From contig NZ_BBYK01000040.1 of the NCBI RefSeq assembly GCF_001570365.1, positions 227,915-291,914 of the forward strand: DNA of 64,000 nucleotides, in the 5' to 3' direction. Origin of the DNA: Microtetraspora fusca. Its GTDB lineage: Bacteria; Actinomycetota; Actinomycetes; Streptosporangiales; Streptosporangiaceae. The notes under the pieces were generated by a model. That model worked only from the letters and a program-made list of their open reading frames with translations, did not search any database and was not told the DNA's origin. A program made the translations under genes and the position numbers. Below, piece by piece: positions 16,579-25,947 of the stretch. The number at the start of each line of letters is the position of its first letter. Positions within the stretch are counted from its first letter, which is position 1.

Positions 16579-17661
16579 TCAGAACGTCAGGACGGCCTTG
16601 GCGACCTCGCCCGCCCGTACGGCGGCGACGGCCTCGTTGATCTTCTCGAAGGGGAACGCCGTCATCATCCGGTCCACCGGGAAGCGGCCCGCGGCGTGCA
16701 GGTCGAGCAGCTTCGGCAGGAAGACCTGCGGGACGCTGCTCCCGGCGATGATCCCGGTGATGGTCCGGCCGTTGAGCACGCTGCGCCAGTCGAAGCTCAT
16801 CTCGGGGCTCGGTCCGACGCCGATCACGCCGCACCGGCCGAGCGGCCCGAGCGCCTCGACCGCCGTGCGCAGGACGTCCTGCCGTCCGGTGGTGTCGATG
16901 ACGTGGTCGAAGCCGTGCGGCGCGATCTCGCGGAGCGCGGCGGCGGCATTCGTCGCGGCCGAGTTCACGGCGTGCGTCGCGCCGTAGGAGCGGGCCGCCT
17001 CCAGCTTGGCCGCGTTCACGTCGACCGCGGCGACGACGCCGCAGCCGCTCACGGCGGCCGCGATGATCGCGGCGACGCCGACCGCGCCCGCGCCGAAGAC
17101 CGCGATGGACGAGCCCGCCTCGGGGCGCAGCACGTTGAACACGCCGCCCGCCCCCGTCTGGAAGCCGCAGCCGAACGGGCCGGCGACGGTCAGGTCGACC
17201 GCGTCGCCGACGGGGACGACCGCGCGCTCCGGCACCACGGCGTGCGTCGCGAAGGACGACTGGCCGAGGAAGTGCCCGTTGATCTCGGCGCCGTCGAGGG
17301 ACAGCGCGGAGGAGCCGTCGGGGCGCCGGCCGCTGAAGTTGACCGCGTCGAAGGCGTGACAGTACGCGGGCGAGCCGGTCCGGCAGGTCGGGCAGCGCCC
17401 GCAGGAGGTGAAGCTCATCGCCACGTGGTCTCCCGGGGCCACGGAGGTGACCTGCGCGCCCACCCGCTCGACCACGCCCGCCCCCTCGTGGCCGAGTACG
17501 GCCGGGGTGGGGAAGAAGGTGGCGAATTCCAGGTCGGTGCCGCAGACGCCGGTGCCGCTGAGCCGTACGAGCACCTCGTCGGGGCGGGGCTCGCCGAGAT
17601 CCACGTCACGAAGGGTGAACGGGCCCCCCGCCGTCTCCAGAACCGCTGCGGTGATGCGCAC
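16579..17661 (-). CDS. Zinc-dependent alcohol dehydrogenase (aryl-alcohol type)
   Basis: A 360-residue medium-chain dehydrogenase. Catalytic zinc ligands fall in GVCGTDLEF (Cys) and GHEGAGVVE (His, Glu). The structural zinc loop CGRCPTCRTGSPAYC and the nucleotide motif FGAGAVGVAA are clear. The overall pattern, including GPFGCGFQTGAGGVFNV, resembles aryl/benzyl-alcohol dehydrogenases. GTG 17661 is preceded by GAGGAGGCTCC. It is divergent from an aldehyde dehydrogenase across an operator, so the pair probably oxidises an alcohol to an acid through the aldehyde. Confidence 0.88.
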   Translation of the reverse strand: MRITAAVLETAGGPFTLRDVDLGEPRPDEVLVRLSGTGVCGTDLEFATFFPTPAVLGHEGAGVVERVGAQVTSVAPGDHVAMSFTSCGRCPTCRTGSPAYCHAFDAVNFSGRRPDGSSALSLDGAEINGHFLGQSSFATHAVVPERAVVPVGDAVDLTVAGPFGCGFQTGAGGVFNVLRPEAGSSIAVFGAGAVGVAAIIAAAVSGCGVVAAVDVNAAKLEAARSYGATHAVNSAATNAAAALREIAPHGFDHVIDTTGRQDVLRTAVEALGPLGRCGVIGVGPSPEMSFDWRSVLNGRTITGIIAGSSVPQVFLPKLLDLHAAGRFPVDRMMTAFPFEKINEAVAAVRAGEVAKAVLTF

Positions 17662-17689
17662 GGAGCCTCCTCTGAGCGTTTTCATAAAA

Positions 17690-17704
17690 CGAGATGGCAT
17701 CTTG
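17690..17704. promoter_or_regulatory. IclR-type palindrome F, divergent ADH/ALDH promoters
   Basis: CGAGATGGCATCTTG sits in the 77-bp gap between the divergent alcohol and aldehyde dehydrogenase genes, 28 and 34 bp from the two starts, where it must overlap at least one promoter. Confidence 0.7.
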
Positions 17705-17738
17705 ACATGCAGAATATTGGGGGTCAAGGATTCCCTGC

Positions 17739-19220
17739 ATGGCCGAACTCCTGATCCCTCCCGCCCAGCAGCTGATCGACGGCGAGTGGGCACCCGCCCG
17801 CGACAAGGGCGAGCTTCCCGTCACGGATCCCGCGACCGGACAGACGATCCAGGCGGTGGCCCGCGCCGGACGCGCGGACGTCGACGACGCCGTGGCCGCC
17901 GCCCGCCGGGCGTTCCCCGGCTGGGCCGCCACCTCGCCGTCCGAGCGCGGCGCGCTGCTGCGCCGCTGGGCCGAGCTCATCGGGCGGCACGTCGAGGAAC
18001 TGGCCGCCCACGAGGCCCGCGACGTCGGCAAGCCGCTGTCCGGCGGCCGGATGAACGTCTACATCGCGCAGGGCATCGTCGACTACTTCGCCGGCGCGGC
18101 CGACAAGCTCACCGGGGTCACCCTGCCCACCCGCTCCCCCGGCTACCTCGGTTACACCGTGCAGGAGCCGTACGGCGTGTGCGCCGTGGTGATCCCGTGG
18201 AACGTTCCCTCCGTGCTCACGGCGGCCAACGTGGCGCCGGCGCTGGCGGCGGGCAACACCGTGGTGCTCAAGCCGTCCGAGGTGGCGCCGCTCGCGCCGC
18301 TCGCCCTGGCCGAGCTGGCCCGGCGAGCCGGGTTCCCCCCGGGCGTGCTGAACGTCCTGACCGGCGAGGGGGCCGAGGCCGGGGCCGCGCTCACCTCGCA
18401 CCCCGGCGTGAACCACATCAGCTTCGTCGGCTCGACCGCCACCGGCCGCGCCATCATGCGCGCCGCCGCGGAGAACCTGGTGCCGGTCAAGCTGGAGCTG
18501 GGCGGCAAGTCGCCCAACGTGCTCTTCGCGGACGCGGACATGGACGTGGCGATCCCCGCGATCGTCGGCTCCATCACCGAGAACGCCGGGCAGAACTGCT
18601 ACGCCGGGTCCCGGCTGCTGGTCGAGGCGTCCGTCAAGGACGAGGTCGTCGAGCGGATCGCCGCCGCCATGCGGGCCGTACGGCTCGGCCCCTGGGACGC
18701 GGAACTGGACATGGGCCCGCTGATCAGCGAGGCGCAGTACCGCCGTGTGCTCGGGTTCCTGGAGGAGGCGCCGCGTGAGGGGGCCCGCCTGGTGACCGGC
18801 GGCGGCCCTGCCAGAGAGTGGGCCGGAGAGCGGGCCGGAGGGCGGCCGGACGGCTGGTTCGTCGAGCCCACCGTCTTCGACGACGTCGATCCGGGCTCCC
18901 GGCTGTACCGGGAGGAGGTCTTCGGCCCCGTGCTCGCCGTCCAGGCGTTCTCGGGCACCGCGCAGGCCGTCGAGATGATGAACGACACCGACTTCGGCCT
19001 GCTGGCGTGCGTCTGGACGAACGACGTGTCGCGCGCGCTGCGGCTGGCGGGCGAGGTGCGCTCGGGCCAGGTGTCGGTGAACCAGTTCGCCGACGCCGGG
19101 GTCATCGGCTTCCCCTTCAACATGCAGAAGGACAGCGGCTTCAGCCGGGGCGGCGGCCACGGCGCCATGCGGGAGTACACGCAGGAGAAGGGGGTCGCGA
19201 TCCGCCTGCTCGACCGCTGA
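17739..19220 (+). CDS. NAD(P)-dependent aldehyde dehydrogenase
   Basis: A 493-residue aldehyde dehydrogenase with a complete active site: Asn155 (PWNVPS), Glu253 (KLELGGKSP) and the nucleophile Cys287 (AGQNCYAGS). The nucleotide loop is FVGSTATGR. Length and motifs fit the betaine/benzaldehyde-type superfamily, which oxidises aldehydes to carboxylates. A short Gly/Arg-rich insertion (residues about 359-368) is unusual but in frame. AAGGA precedes the ATG by 8 nt. It pairs with the divergent alcohol dehydrogenase. Confidence 0.93.
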   Translation: MAELLIPPAQQLIDGEWAPARDKGELPVTDPATGQTIQAVARAGRADVDDAVAAARRAFPGWAATSPSERGALLRRWAELIGRHVEELAAHEARDVGKPLSGGRMNVYIAQGIVDYFAGAADKLTGVTLPTRSPGYLGYTVQEPYGVCAVVIPWNVPSVLTAANVAPALAAGNTVVLKPSEVAPLAPLALAELARRAGFPPGVLNVLTGEGAEAGAALTSHPGVNHISFVGSTATGRAIMRAAAENLVPVKLELGGKSPNVLFADADMDVAIPAIVGSITENAGQNCYAGSRLLVEASVKDEVVERIAAAMRAVRLGPWDAELDMGPLISEAQYRRVLGFLEEAPREGARLVTGGGPAREWAGERAGGRPDGWFVEPTVFDDVDPGSRLYREEVFGPVLAVQAFSGTAQAVEMMNDTDFGLLACVWTNDVSRALRLAGEVRSGQVSVNQFADAGVIGFPFNMQKDSGFSRGGGHGAMREYTQEKGVAIRLLDR

Positions 19221-19341
19221 CGAGGGGCCGGGACCGCGTCACTGTGTAATCCGCGCGGACCCGCTCCGACATGCGTGTATCCGGGCCGGGAGGCGCCGGA
19301 TAACAAGCGCATGACGCGCGGCCCGAGATGCCGCGGAGGCA

Positions 19342-19370
19342 TTGACACGCTACCGGAGCGGTAGCAGAGT
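19342..19370 (+). promoter_or_regulatory. Candidate sigma-70 promoter overlapped by an inverted repeat
   Basis: TTGACA at 19342-19347 is a perfect -35; with a 17-nt spacer the -10 would be CAGAGT at 19365-19370, which is weak. The spacer is almost filled by the inverted repeat GCTACCGGAGCGGTAGC (19349-19365, 7-bp arms), a shape typical of TetR-family operators. No TetR gene is nearby. Confidence 0.45.
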
Positions 19371-19401
19371 ACGTCGCATTGCGAGCCACCGAATCACAAT
19401 G

Positions 19402-19416
19402 CGAGATGGCATCAAC
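19402..19416. promoter_or_regulatory. IclR-type site G (half-conserved), upstream of oxidoreductase-transporter operon
   Basis: CGAGATGGCATCAAC keeps the left arm and centre of site F exactly but its right arm has drifted. It lies 24 bp before the GTG of the oxidoreductase. A second partial copy (TTGCGAG at about 19379) lies just upstream. Confidence 0.5.
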
Positions 19417-19440
19417 ATTCGCGAACCTCGGAGGGTAAGC

Positions 19441-20469
19441 GTGCGAGCACTGGTCCAGACGGCCTTCGGAGGCCCCGAGGCGGTGGCCGTCCAGCGGGTC
19501 CCGGACCCCGAGCCCGGCCCGCGCGACGTGGTGGTCGAGGTGGCCGCCTGCGCGCTCAACCGCCTGGACCTGCTGCAGCGGCGCGGTCCGGGGATGCTCC
19601 CGGGCTTCAGCCTGCCGCACATCGCCGGCATGGACATCGCCGGGCGGGTGGTGGCGACCGGCGCGGCCGTCACGTCCCGCTCCGTCGGCGACCGGGTGGT
19701 GATCGACCCCACCGTCGGCTGCGGCTCCTGCTCCTACTGCGCCGCCGGGGATCGGGGACACTGCGCCGCGCTGCGGGTCATCGGCGGCAACACGCCGGGA
19801 GGGTACGCCGAGTTCGTGGCCGTCCCGGCCGACCTGGCCCACCCGGTGCCCGAGCACGTCACCCTCGACGAGGCCGCCGCGCTGCCCACCCCGTGGAGCA
19901 CCGCCTGGCAGGCGACGTACCGCGTGGGCGAGGTCGGCGCGGGCGACTGCGTGGTCGTCCAGGCGGCGGCCAGCTCGGTCAGCATCGCCGCCATCCAGCT
20001 CGCCAAGCGGGCCGGAGCCCGCGTCGTCGCGGTGGCCAGCACCGACGAGAAACTCGCCGTGGCCGCCGGGCTCGGAGCGGACCTGCTGCTGCGCGGCGAC
20101 GCCCCGATCGCCGAGCCGGTACGCGACTTCACCGGCGGGCACGGCGCGGACGTGGTCCTCGACCACGTGGGCGCCGCCACCTGGCAGCGCTCGCTCGACT
20201 GCCTGCGGGTCGGCGGGCGGATGGTGATGTTCGGCAACACCACCGGGGACGAGGTGTCGCTCTCGCTGGCGAGCGTCTACCACCGCGGCCTGCGGCTGCT
20301 CGGCTCGGGCGCCTACACCGCGAACGACTTCGGCCTCATGCTCCAGGCGTACTTCTCCGGCGGCCTGCGCACCGTCACCGCCGCCGAGTGCGGGCTGGAG
20401 GACCTGCACGCCAGCTTCGGCCTCGACAACTCCCGGGCGCTGGTCGGCCGGGTCCTGGTGCGGCCATGA
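19441..20469 (+). CDS. Zinc-binding quinone-oxidoreductase/alcohol-dehydrogenase family protein
   Basis: A 342-residue medium-chain reductase. It opens MRALVQTAFGGPEAVAVQ, as do quinone oxidoreductases, but also carries the structural zinc cysteines CGSCSYCAAGDRGHC. The nucleotide-binding region is VVVQAAASSVSIAAIQLAK, with an alanine/serine-rich turn instead of the usual GxGxxG. GTG 19441 follows GGAGGGTAAGC. Its stop overlaps the next ATG as ATGA. It begins an operon that continues through an amidohydrolase and probably into the ABC transporter. The substrate is unknown. Confidence 0.83.
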   Translation: MRALVQTAFGGPEAVAVQRVPDPEPGPRDVVVEVAACALNRLDLLQRRGPGMLPGFSLPHIAGMDIAGRVVATGAAVTSRSVGDRVVIDPTVGCGSCSYCAAGDRGHCAALRVIGGNTPGGYAEFVAVPADLAHPVPEHVTLDEAAALPTPWSTAWQATYRVGEVGAGDCVVVQAAASSVSIAAIQLAKRAGARVVAVASTDEKLAVAAGLGADLLLRGDAPIAEPVRDFTGGHGADVVLDHVGAATWQRSLDCLRVGGRMVMFGNTTGDEVSLSLASVYHRGLRLLGSGAYTANDFGLMLQAYFSGGLRTVTAAECGLEDLHASFGLDNSRALVGRVLVRP

Positions 20470-21890
20470 CGACGCCGGCCGACGCGCCCGCGGCGCCCGC
20501 GGACCTGCTGGTCGTGGGCGGCGACGTGGTCACGATGGCGCCCGGACGCGAGGTGGTCACCGGTGCCGCGATCGCCGTCGCGGGCGGGCGGATCGCCGCG
20601 ATCGGCGCTCCCGGCGAGCTGCGGGCCCGCTTCCCCGGCAGCCCGGAGCTGGACGCCCGCGAGTGCGTGGTGATCCCCGGCATGGTCAACGCGCACCAGC
20701 ACACCACCGCCGACCCCCTCGTGCGGAGCATGATCCCGGACGACATCTCCTCCCAGGAGGCGATCTTCGACTGGATCGTTCCGCTGCACGACCAGGTCAG
20801 CGGCGACGACGACGAGCTGGCGGCGGCGCTGACGGCGGCCGAGTCGCTGCTGCGCGGCGTCACCACGCTCCTCGATCCGGGCACCGTCGCCCACCCGCTG
20901 CGGGTGGCGGCCGGTCTCGCCTCGGCCGGGATCCGCGCCCGGGTCGGCCGGTGGGGCTGGGACGTTCCGGGCGTCGCCCACTCCCTGCCCGCGGCCGAGA
21001 CCCTGGCCCTCCAGGAGGAGACCGTACGCGCGCTGTCCCAGGGCGGCACCGTCACCGGCTGGGTCACCCTCGTCGGGCACGACCTCGCCAGTGACGAGCT
21101 GTTCACCGGCGCCGCCGAGCTGGCCGAGCGGCTCGACGTGGGCCTGACCTGGCACATCTCCCCCAGCGCCGCCGACACCCGCGCGTACGCGGAGCGGGCG
21201 GGCACCTCGCCCGTGCTGCACTTCCGGCGGCTCGGCGTGCTCGGCCCCCGGCTGCTGCTCGGCCACGCCGTCTGGCTGGACGACGCGGAGATCGACGCCG
21301 TCGTCGAGTCGGGCACGGCGGTGGCCTCGTGTCCCGGGGCGTACCTGCGGCTCGGGCAGGGGTACGGCCGGGCCGGGCGGCACGCCGAGCTGGTCCGCCG
21401 GGGCGGCAGGGTCGCCCTCGGCGGCGACTCGCACAACGCGGGCGACGTGCCCGACGTGCTGGCCACGGCGCGGCTGCTCGCGGCGCTCGAACGCGACCGG
21501 GACGAGACGCCCGTCCTGCGCGCCGACCAGGTCTTCGCCCTGGCGACCATCGACGGCGCGCGGGCGGCCGGCCTCGGCGGGCTCGTCGGCTCCGTCGAGG
21601 TGGGCAAGGCCGCCGACCTGGTGATCATGGACACCCGGGACCTGTCCTGGACGCCCCGGGGCGACCTGGCCACGCACCTGGTGTGGGGCGCACCCACCCA
21701 CACGGTCCGCGACGTGCTGGTGGACGGCAGGGTCGTCGTACGCGACCGCCGGCTCACCATGCTCGACGCGGACGCGCTGCGCCGGGAGGCCACCGATCGC
21801 TCGGCCGCGCTGCTGCGCCGGGCCGGCCTCGACGTTCCGCACCGCTGGCCGGTGGTCCCGGCCGACTCGTACGCCCGAAGACCCTCCTGA
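20466..21890 (+). CDS. Amidohydrolase of the TRZ/ATZ (cytosine-deaminase-like) group
   Basis: A 474-residue amidohydrolase with a mononuclear metal site as in chlorohydrolases and S-adenosylhomocysteine/guanine-type deaminases: His77 and His79 (NAHQHTT), His230 (LTWHISPS), His267 (LLGHAVWL) and Asp321 (GGDSHN). This group removes amino, chloro or alkylamino groups from N-heterocycles. The ATG overlaps the preceding stop by 4 nt. Placed directly before a nucleoside-type importer, it suggests that the imported compound, or an intermediate, is a nitrogen heterocycle or amide. That is an inference from context. Confidence 0.83.
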   Translation: MTTPADAPAAPADLLVVGGDVVTMAPGREVVTGAAIAVAGGRIAAIGAPGELRARFPGSPELDARECVVIPGMVNAHQHTTADPLVRSMIPDDISSQEAIFDWIVPLHDQVSGDDDELAAALTAAESLLRGVTTLLDPGTVAHPLRVAAGLASAGIRARVGRWGWDVPGVAHSLPAAETLALQEETVRALSQGGTVTGWVTLVGHDLASDELFTGAAELAERLDVGLTWHISPSAADTRAYAERAGTSPVLHFRRLGVLGPRLLLGHAVWLDDAEIDAVVESGTAVASCPGAYLRLGQGYGRAGRHAELVRRGGRVALGGDSHNAGDVPDVLATARLLAALERDRDETPVLRADQVFALATIDGARAAGLGGLVGSVEVGKAADLVIMDTRDLSWTPRGDLATHLVWGAPTHTVRDVLVDGRVVVRDRRLTMLDADALRREATDRSAALLRRAGLDVPHRWPVVPADSYARRPS

Positions 21891-22005
21891 CCCCCCGTCC
21901 CGGCCCGCGGATCCCCACTGTCCCCCGCTTCGGCCGGGACCCACCACCCGACAACCCACCGCGAACTCCAGAAGATCGAGCCCCCAGAAGATCGAGAGGA
22001 TCGTT

Positions 22006-23103
22006 ATGGCCGGAAACTACCGCGCGGGCACTGCCGCCGGTGCGATGATCGCCTGTTTCGGCGCGATCGCCCTGACCGGATGCGCGAGCAACGACGCGAC
22101 CGCGGTCAAGGCTCCGGCCGCGGCCGGCGACAGCACGGCCGGCGGCGGCTCCCAGACCGGCCAGCCGGACGTCAACGGCGACGGCAAGGTCGTCATCGGG
22201 GTGCTCAGCCCCGGCGACATCAACGACGGCGGCTACTACCAGAGCTTCGTGGACACGGCGGAGAAGTTCGCCACGTCCCAGGGCTGGACGCTGATCAAGC
22301 GTGGCAGCGTCAACACCAGCGACGCGCTCAACGCCGCGCGTGCGCTCTGCCAGCAGAAGGTGGACATGATCGCGCTGGGCGCCTCGGAGCTGCGGGACGC
22401 GATCCCCGCCTCCGAGGAGCCGGTCTGCGGCAACACCGCGTGGTACGTGCCGTCCTCCGACAACATCCCGCAGACCCCCAAGATCATGCTCTCGGTGGAC
22501 GACGCGAACCAGAGCCTGCTGGCCGCCGGGTACGCCGCCGGGCTGCTGCTCGAGGAGCGCGGCGACAAGAAGGCCGGGTTCATCACCGGCCCCGAGGTGG
22601 ACTTCACCCAGTCCGCTGTCCGGGCGTACCGCGCGGGCATCCGCCTGGTGGTGCCCGACGCGACCGTGGTGACCACCTTCACCGGCGACCTCAACGACTC
22701 GGCGAAGGCCAAGGAGGCGATGCAGGCGCAGATCAGCCAGGGCGTCAAGGTGGTGTACCCCTACCTCGGGGGCGCCACGAACGCCGCCACCGAGCTGGCC
22801 AACTCGGCCGGGGTGTACACCCTGACGCCGGGCACCGACCAGTGCGCCTCCACCAAGCCGAAGTTCGACGTCTCGGTGATGTTCAGCCCCGGCGACTACT
22901 TCGCCTCCGCGCTGGAGAGCTTCGCCGAGGGCAAGCTGCAGATGGGCGTCAAGAAGGTCTGGCAGCTCGGCGTCGACCCGTACCCGACGGTGAAGCTGTG
23001 CGGCGACAAGCCGGAGATCAAGAAGAAGCTCGACGCGTTCATGGCGGACGTCGGCGCCAAGAAGTTCGACCCGGCGGCCGAGGTCAAGAGGCTCGGATCC
23101 TGA
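22006..23103 (+). CDS. BMP-family substrate-binding lipoprotein
   Basis: A 365-residue Bmp/Med-family periplasmic-type binding protein that presents a ligand to the adjacent ABC importer. The signal peptide ends in lipobox LTGC with the lipidated Cys at residue 26. The mature part starts with a Gly/Ser-rich linker and then KVVIGVLSPGDINDGGYYQS, the family's ligand-pocket signature. Known ligands of the family include nucleosides, riboflavin and related heterocycles. The 115-bp gap upstream contains a 12-bp direct repeat (21969-21980 and 21985-21996) and the site GAGAGGATCGTT. It is followed after 1 nt by the ATPase gene. Confidence 0.9.
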   Translation: MAGNYRAGTAAGAMIACFGAIALTGCASNDATAVKAPAAAGDSTAGGGSQTGQPDVNGDGKVVIGVLSPGDINDGGYYQSFVDTAEKFATSQGWTLIKRGSVNTSDALNAARALCQQKVDMIALGASELRDAIPASEEPVCGNTAWYVPSSDNIPQTPKIMLSVDDANQSLLAAGYAAGLLLEERGDKKAGFITGPEVDFTQSAVRAYRAGIRLVVPDATVVTTFTGDLNDSAKAKEAMQAQISQGVKVVYPYLGGATNAATELANSAGVYTLTPGTDQCASTKPKFDVSVMFSPGDYFASALESFAEGKLQMGVKKVWQLGVDPYPTVKLCGDKPEIKKKLDAFMADVGAKKFDPAAEVKRLGS

Positions 23104-23104
23104 C

Positions 23105-24772
23105 ATGACGACAGTTGACGAGCGGGCGAGGGAGCTGACCCCGCCATCGACACCCGCTCTGCGGCTGCGGGGCGTCAGCAAGCGCTACGGCCCGGTCGTC
23201 GCCTCCGACAACGTGGATCTCGACGTCAACCACGGCGAGATCCACGGGCTGCTCGGAGAGAACGGCGCGGGCAAGTCGACGCTGATGAAGATCCTCCTCG
23301 GGCTGGTTCAGCGGGACTCCGGGACGATCATGCGCGGCGACACGCCCGTGGCCGTACGCGATCCGCAGGACGCCGTGGCGCTGGGCATCGGCATGGTGCA
23401 CCAGCACTTCAGCCTGATCGACGCGCTGACCGTCTGGGAGAACGTCATCCTCGGCGACACCGGGCGGATCGACCGCGCCGCGGCGTGCCGCCAGGTGGAG
23501 GAGGTGTCCCGCAGGTACGGCCTGCCGATCGACCCGACGGCCCGCGTCGAGCGGCTCTCCGCCGGTGAGCGGCAGCGGGTCGAGCTGATCAAGTGCCTGC
23601 GCCGGGACCCGTCCGTGCTCATCCTCGACGAGCCCACCTCGGTGCTGACCCAGGCGGAGTCGGCGGAGCTGTTCACCGTCCTGCGCCACGTCGTACGCGC
23701 CGAGAACCGCGCGGTGATCCTGATCAGCCACAAGCTGGCGGAGATCACCGCGGCCACCGACCGCGTGACGGTGCTGCGCAAGGGGAAGGTGGTCTTCCAC
23801 AGCCCGACCGGCGACACCACGCCGCCGGAGCTGGCCCGCTGGATGGTCGGCCGGGACGTGTCGCTGCGCGCGGAGGGGGCGGCGCTCGGGATGCTCCCGG
23901 TGGACGGCGCCGCGCCGTCCGGGGACCCCCCGGCGCAAACCACGGCGGAATCCCCGTCAGGAGCCGAAGCGGAAGCCGTGACTCCGGCGGAAACCACGGC
24001 GGAACCCGCGGCCGGCGCCGGATCCGGGATCGCGCCGGCCCTGCGGCTGCGCGACCTGACGGTCGTGATCGACGGCGTGACCGTCCTGTCCGAGCTGAGC
24101 CTGGACGTCGCCCCCGGCGAGATCGTCGGCCTGTACGGCGTCGAGGGCAACGGCCAGTCCACGCTCGGCGACCTGCTCTCCGGCCTCGTCCTCCCCTCCT
24201 CCGGCACGGTCGAGCTGACCGGGCGGCCGGTGGAGCTGGAGCGCCCGGGGGCGCTGCACCGGGCCGGGCTCGGCATCATCCCCGAGGACCGGCACAGCTC
24301 CGGCGTCGTCCTGGACATGAGCGTCGCCGAGAACCTGGTGATGAAGTCCATCGGCGACGTCAGCGGGCGCGGCTTCGTCAGCCGCAGGAAGATGCACGCC
24401 GTCGCCCGCCGCCTGGCGGCCGAGTTCAACATCGTCGCCCCGTCCCTGGACGCCCCGGTACGGAGCCTCTCCGGGGGCAACCAGCAGCGCGTCGTCCTCG
24501 CCCGCGAGCTGTCGGCCGGGCCCTCCGTGCTCGTCGCCGCACAGCCCACCCACGGGCTCGACGTCGGCGCGATCGAGGACATGTACCAGCGGCTCCGGGA
24601 CGCGGCGTCAGAAGGCGTGGCGGTGCTGCTGATATCCACCGAACTGGAGGAGGTCATGGCTCTGGCGTCCCGCATCGCGGTCATCTGCTCGGGCCGGATC
24701 ACCGGCGTCCTGCCCGCCGCCGAGGCCACCGCCGAACGGCTCGGCATGCTGGTGGGAGGGGTGGCCGCGTGA
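23105..24772 (+). CDS. ABC transporter ATP-binding protein with two ATPase domains (BMP/nucleoside type)
   Basis: A 555-residue tandem ATPase. Domain 1 is complete: Walker A GENGAGKST, signature LSAGERQRVEL and Walker B VLILDEPTS. Domain 2, after an Ala/Glu-rich linker (about residues 260-300), has an altered Walker A (GVEGNGQST, Gln in place of Lys), signature LSGGNQQRVVL and a Walker B without Asp-Glu (VLVAAQPTHGLD). That degenerate second site is the norm in this transporter family. The gene is 1 nt after the binding protein and overlaps the first permease as GTGA. Confidence 0.93.
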   Translation: MTTVDERARELTPPSTPALRLRGVSKRYGPVVASDNVDLDVNHGEIHGLLGENGAGKSTLMKILLGLVQRDSGTIMRGDTPVAVRDPQDAVALGIGMVHQHFSLIDALTVWENVILGDTGRIDRAAACRQVEEVSRRYGLPIDPTARVERLSAGERQRVELIKCLRRDPSVLILDEPTSVLTQAESAELFTVLRHVVRAENRAVILISHKLAEITAATDRVTVLRKGKVVFHSPTGDTTPPELARWMVGRDVSLRAEGAALGMLPVDGAAPSGDPPAQTTAESPSGAEAEAVTPAETTAEPAAGAGSGIAPALRLRDLTVVIDGVTVLSELSLDVAPGEIVGLYGVEGNGQSTLGDLLSGLVLPSSGTVELTGRPVELERPGALHRAGLGIIPEDRHSSGVVLDMSVAENLVMKSIGDVSGRGFVSRRKMHAVARRLAAEFNIVAPSLDAPVRSLSGGNQQRVVLARELSAGPSVLVAAQPTHGLDVGAIEDMYQRLRDAASEGVAVLLISTELEEVMALASRIAVICSGRITGVLPAAEATAERLGMLVGGVAA

Positions 24773-25947
24773 CCGCCTCCTCGCCCGGCGCCCCGTCGGG
24801 GACCGGCCGCCGCCTGCTCGGTCTGCTGACCCCGCGCCCGTCCGGCTGGCAGACCCCGGCGGCCACCGCGGTCGCCGTGGTGGCCGCGCTGGCCCTCTCC
24901 TCGGCCCTCATCACGCTCACCGGCGGCTCGCCGTCGGCGTCCGTCCAGGCCCTCTTCGAGGGCAGCATGGCCGACTGGACGGCGTGGACCTCGACGCTGC
25001 TCTACACCGCGCCGCTGCTGCTCGTCGCGGTCGGCGCGTGCGTCAGCGCCCGCTCCGGGTCGTTCAACATCGGCCAGGAGGGGCAGGTGCTCATCGGCGC
25101 GCTCGCCGCCGCCTGGGTCGGCCTGCGCCTCGCGATCAACGGACCCGCGCTGCTCGTGATCATGCTGCTGGCCGCCGCGCTGGCGGCGGGCGCGTGGGCC
25201 GGTCTCAGCTCGCTGATGCACCGGCTGCGCGGGGTCAACGTCGTCGTCAGCACCATGCTGATGACGTTCGTCGCCCAGCAGGTCGTCGCGTACGCGGTGA
25301 ACATGCCGTGGCTGCTGCAGGAGTCGCGGGTCGGCAACGCGCCGGTCTCCCCGCAGTCGAACCCGCTGCCGCCCTCCGGCCTGCTGGGCTCGTTCGGCGA
25401 GTATCCCGGCCTGCAGATCAACGGCGGCCTGATCCTCGCCGTGGCCGCCGCCGTGCTCGCCGCGGTGGCCATCACACGCACCCCCTGGGGCTTCAGGCTG
25501 ACGATGCTCGGCCGCAACCCCCTCGCCGCCAAGCACGCGGGCGTACGCGTCAACGCGCTGGGCGGCCTGGCTCTGGCGATCTCCGGCGCGCTGGCCGGCC
25601 TGGCCGGGGCGGTGCTGCTGGCCAGCCCCGTCGGCGTCAACCGGCTCCAGCCGGGCATGGCCATGAACATCGGCTGGGACGGTCTGCTGGTCGCCCTGGT
25701 CGCGCGGAACCGGCCGCTGGCGGCCATGCCGGTCGCGCTGCTGTTCGGCGTACTGCGCTCCGGAGGCGGCTTCCTCGCCGCGACCGGGGTGCCGTCGTTC
25801 CTGGTCGACGTGGTCAAGGCGCTGCTGGTGCTCGCCTTCGTCGCGCCGCCCGTGGTCGTCGCCCTGGCCAGGCGGCGCCGTTCCGGAGGCCGTCCGGCGG
25901 GAGCCCGCCGGGAGGCCGCGCCCGCCGCAGAGGAGGCCATCGCGTGA
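24769..25947 (+). CDS. ABC transporter permease (BMP/nucleoside type), first
   Basis: A 392-residue membrane subunit with about nine hydrophobic segments and the conserved SFNIGQEGQVLIGALAAAW loop near residue 100, the hallmark of YufP-like permeases. GTG 24769 overlaps the ATPase stop as GTGA, and its own stop overlaps the next permease the same way. It forms the pore with the second permease. Confidence 0.92.
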   Translation: MTASSPGAPSGTGRRLLGLLTPRPSGWQTPAATAVAVVAALALSSALITLTGGSPSASVQALFEGSMADWTAWTSTLLYTAPLLLVAVGACVSARSGSFNIGQEGQVLIGALAAAWVGLRLAINGPALLVIMLLAAALAAGAWAGLSSLMHRLRGVNVVVSTMLMTFVAQQVVAYAVNMPWLLQESRVGNAPVSPQSNPLPPSGLLGSFGEYPGLQINGGLILAVAAAVLAAVAITRTPWGFRLTMLGRNPLAAKHAGVRVNALGGLALAISGALAGLAGAVLLASPVGVNRLQPGMAMNIGWDGLLVALVARNRPLAAMPVALLFGVLRSGGGFLAATGVPSFLVDVVKALLVLAFVAPPVVVALARRRRSGGRPAGARREAAPAAEEAIA

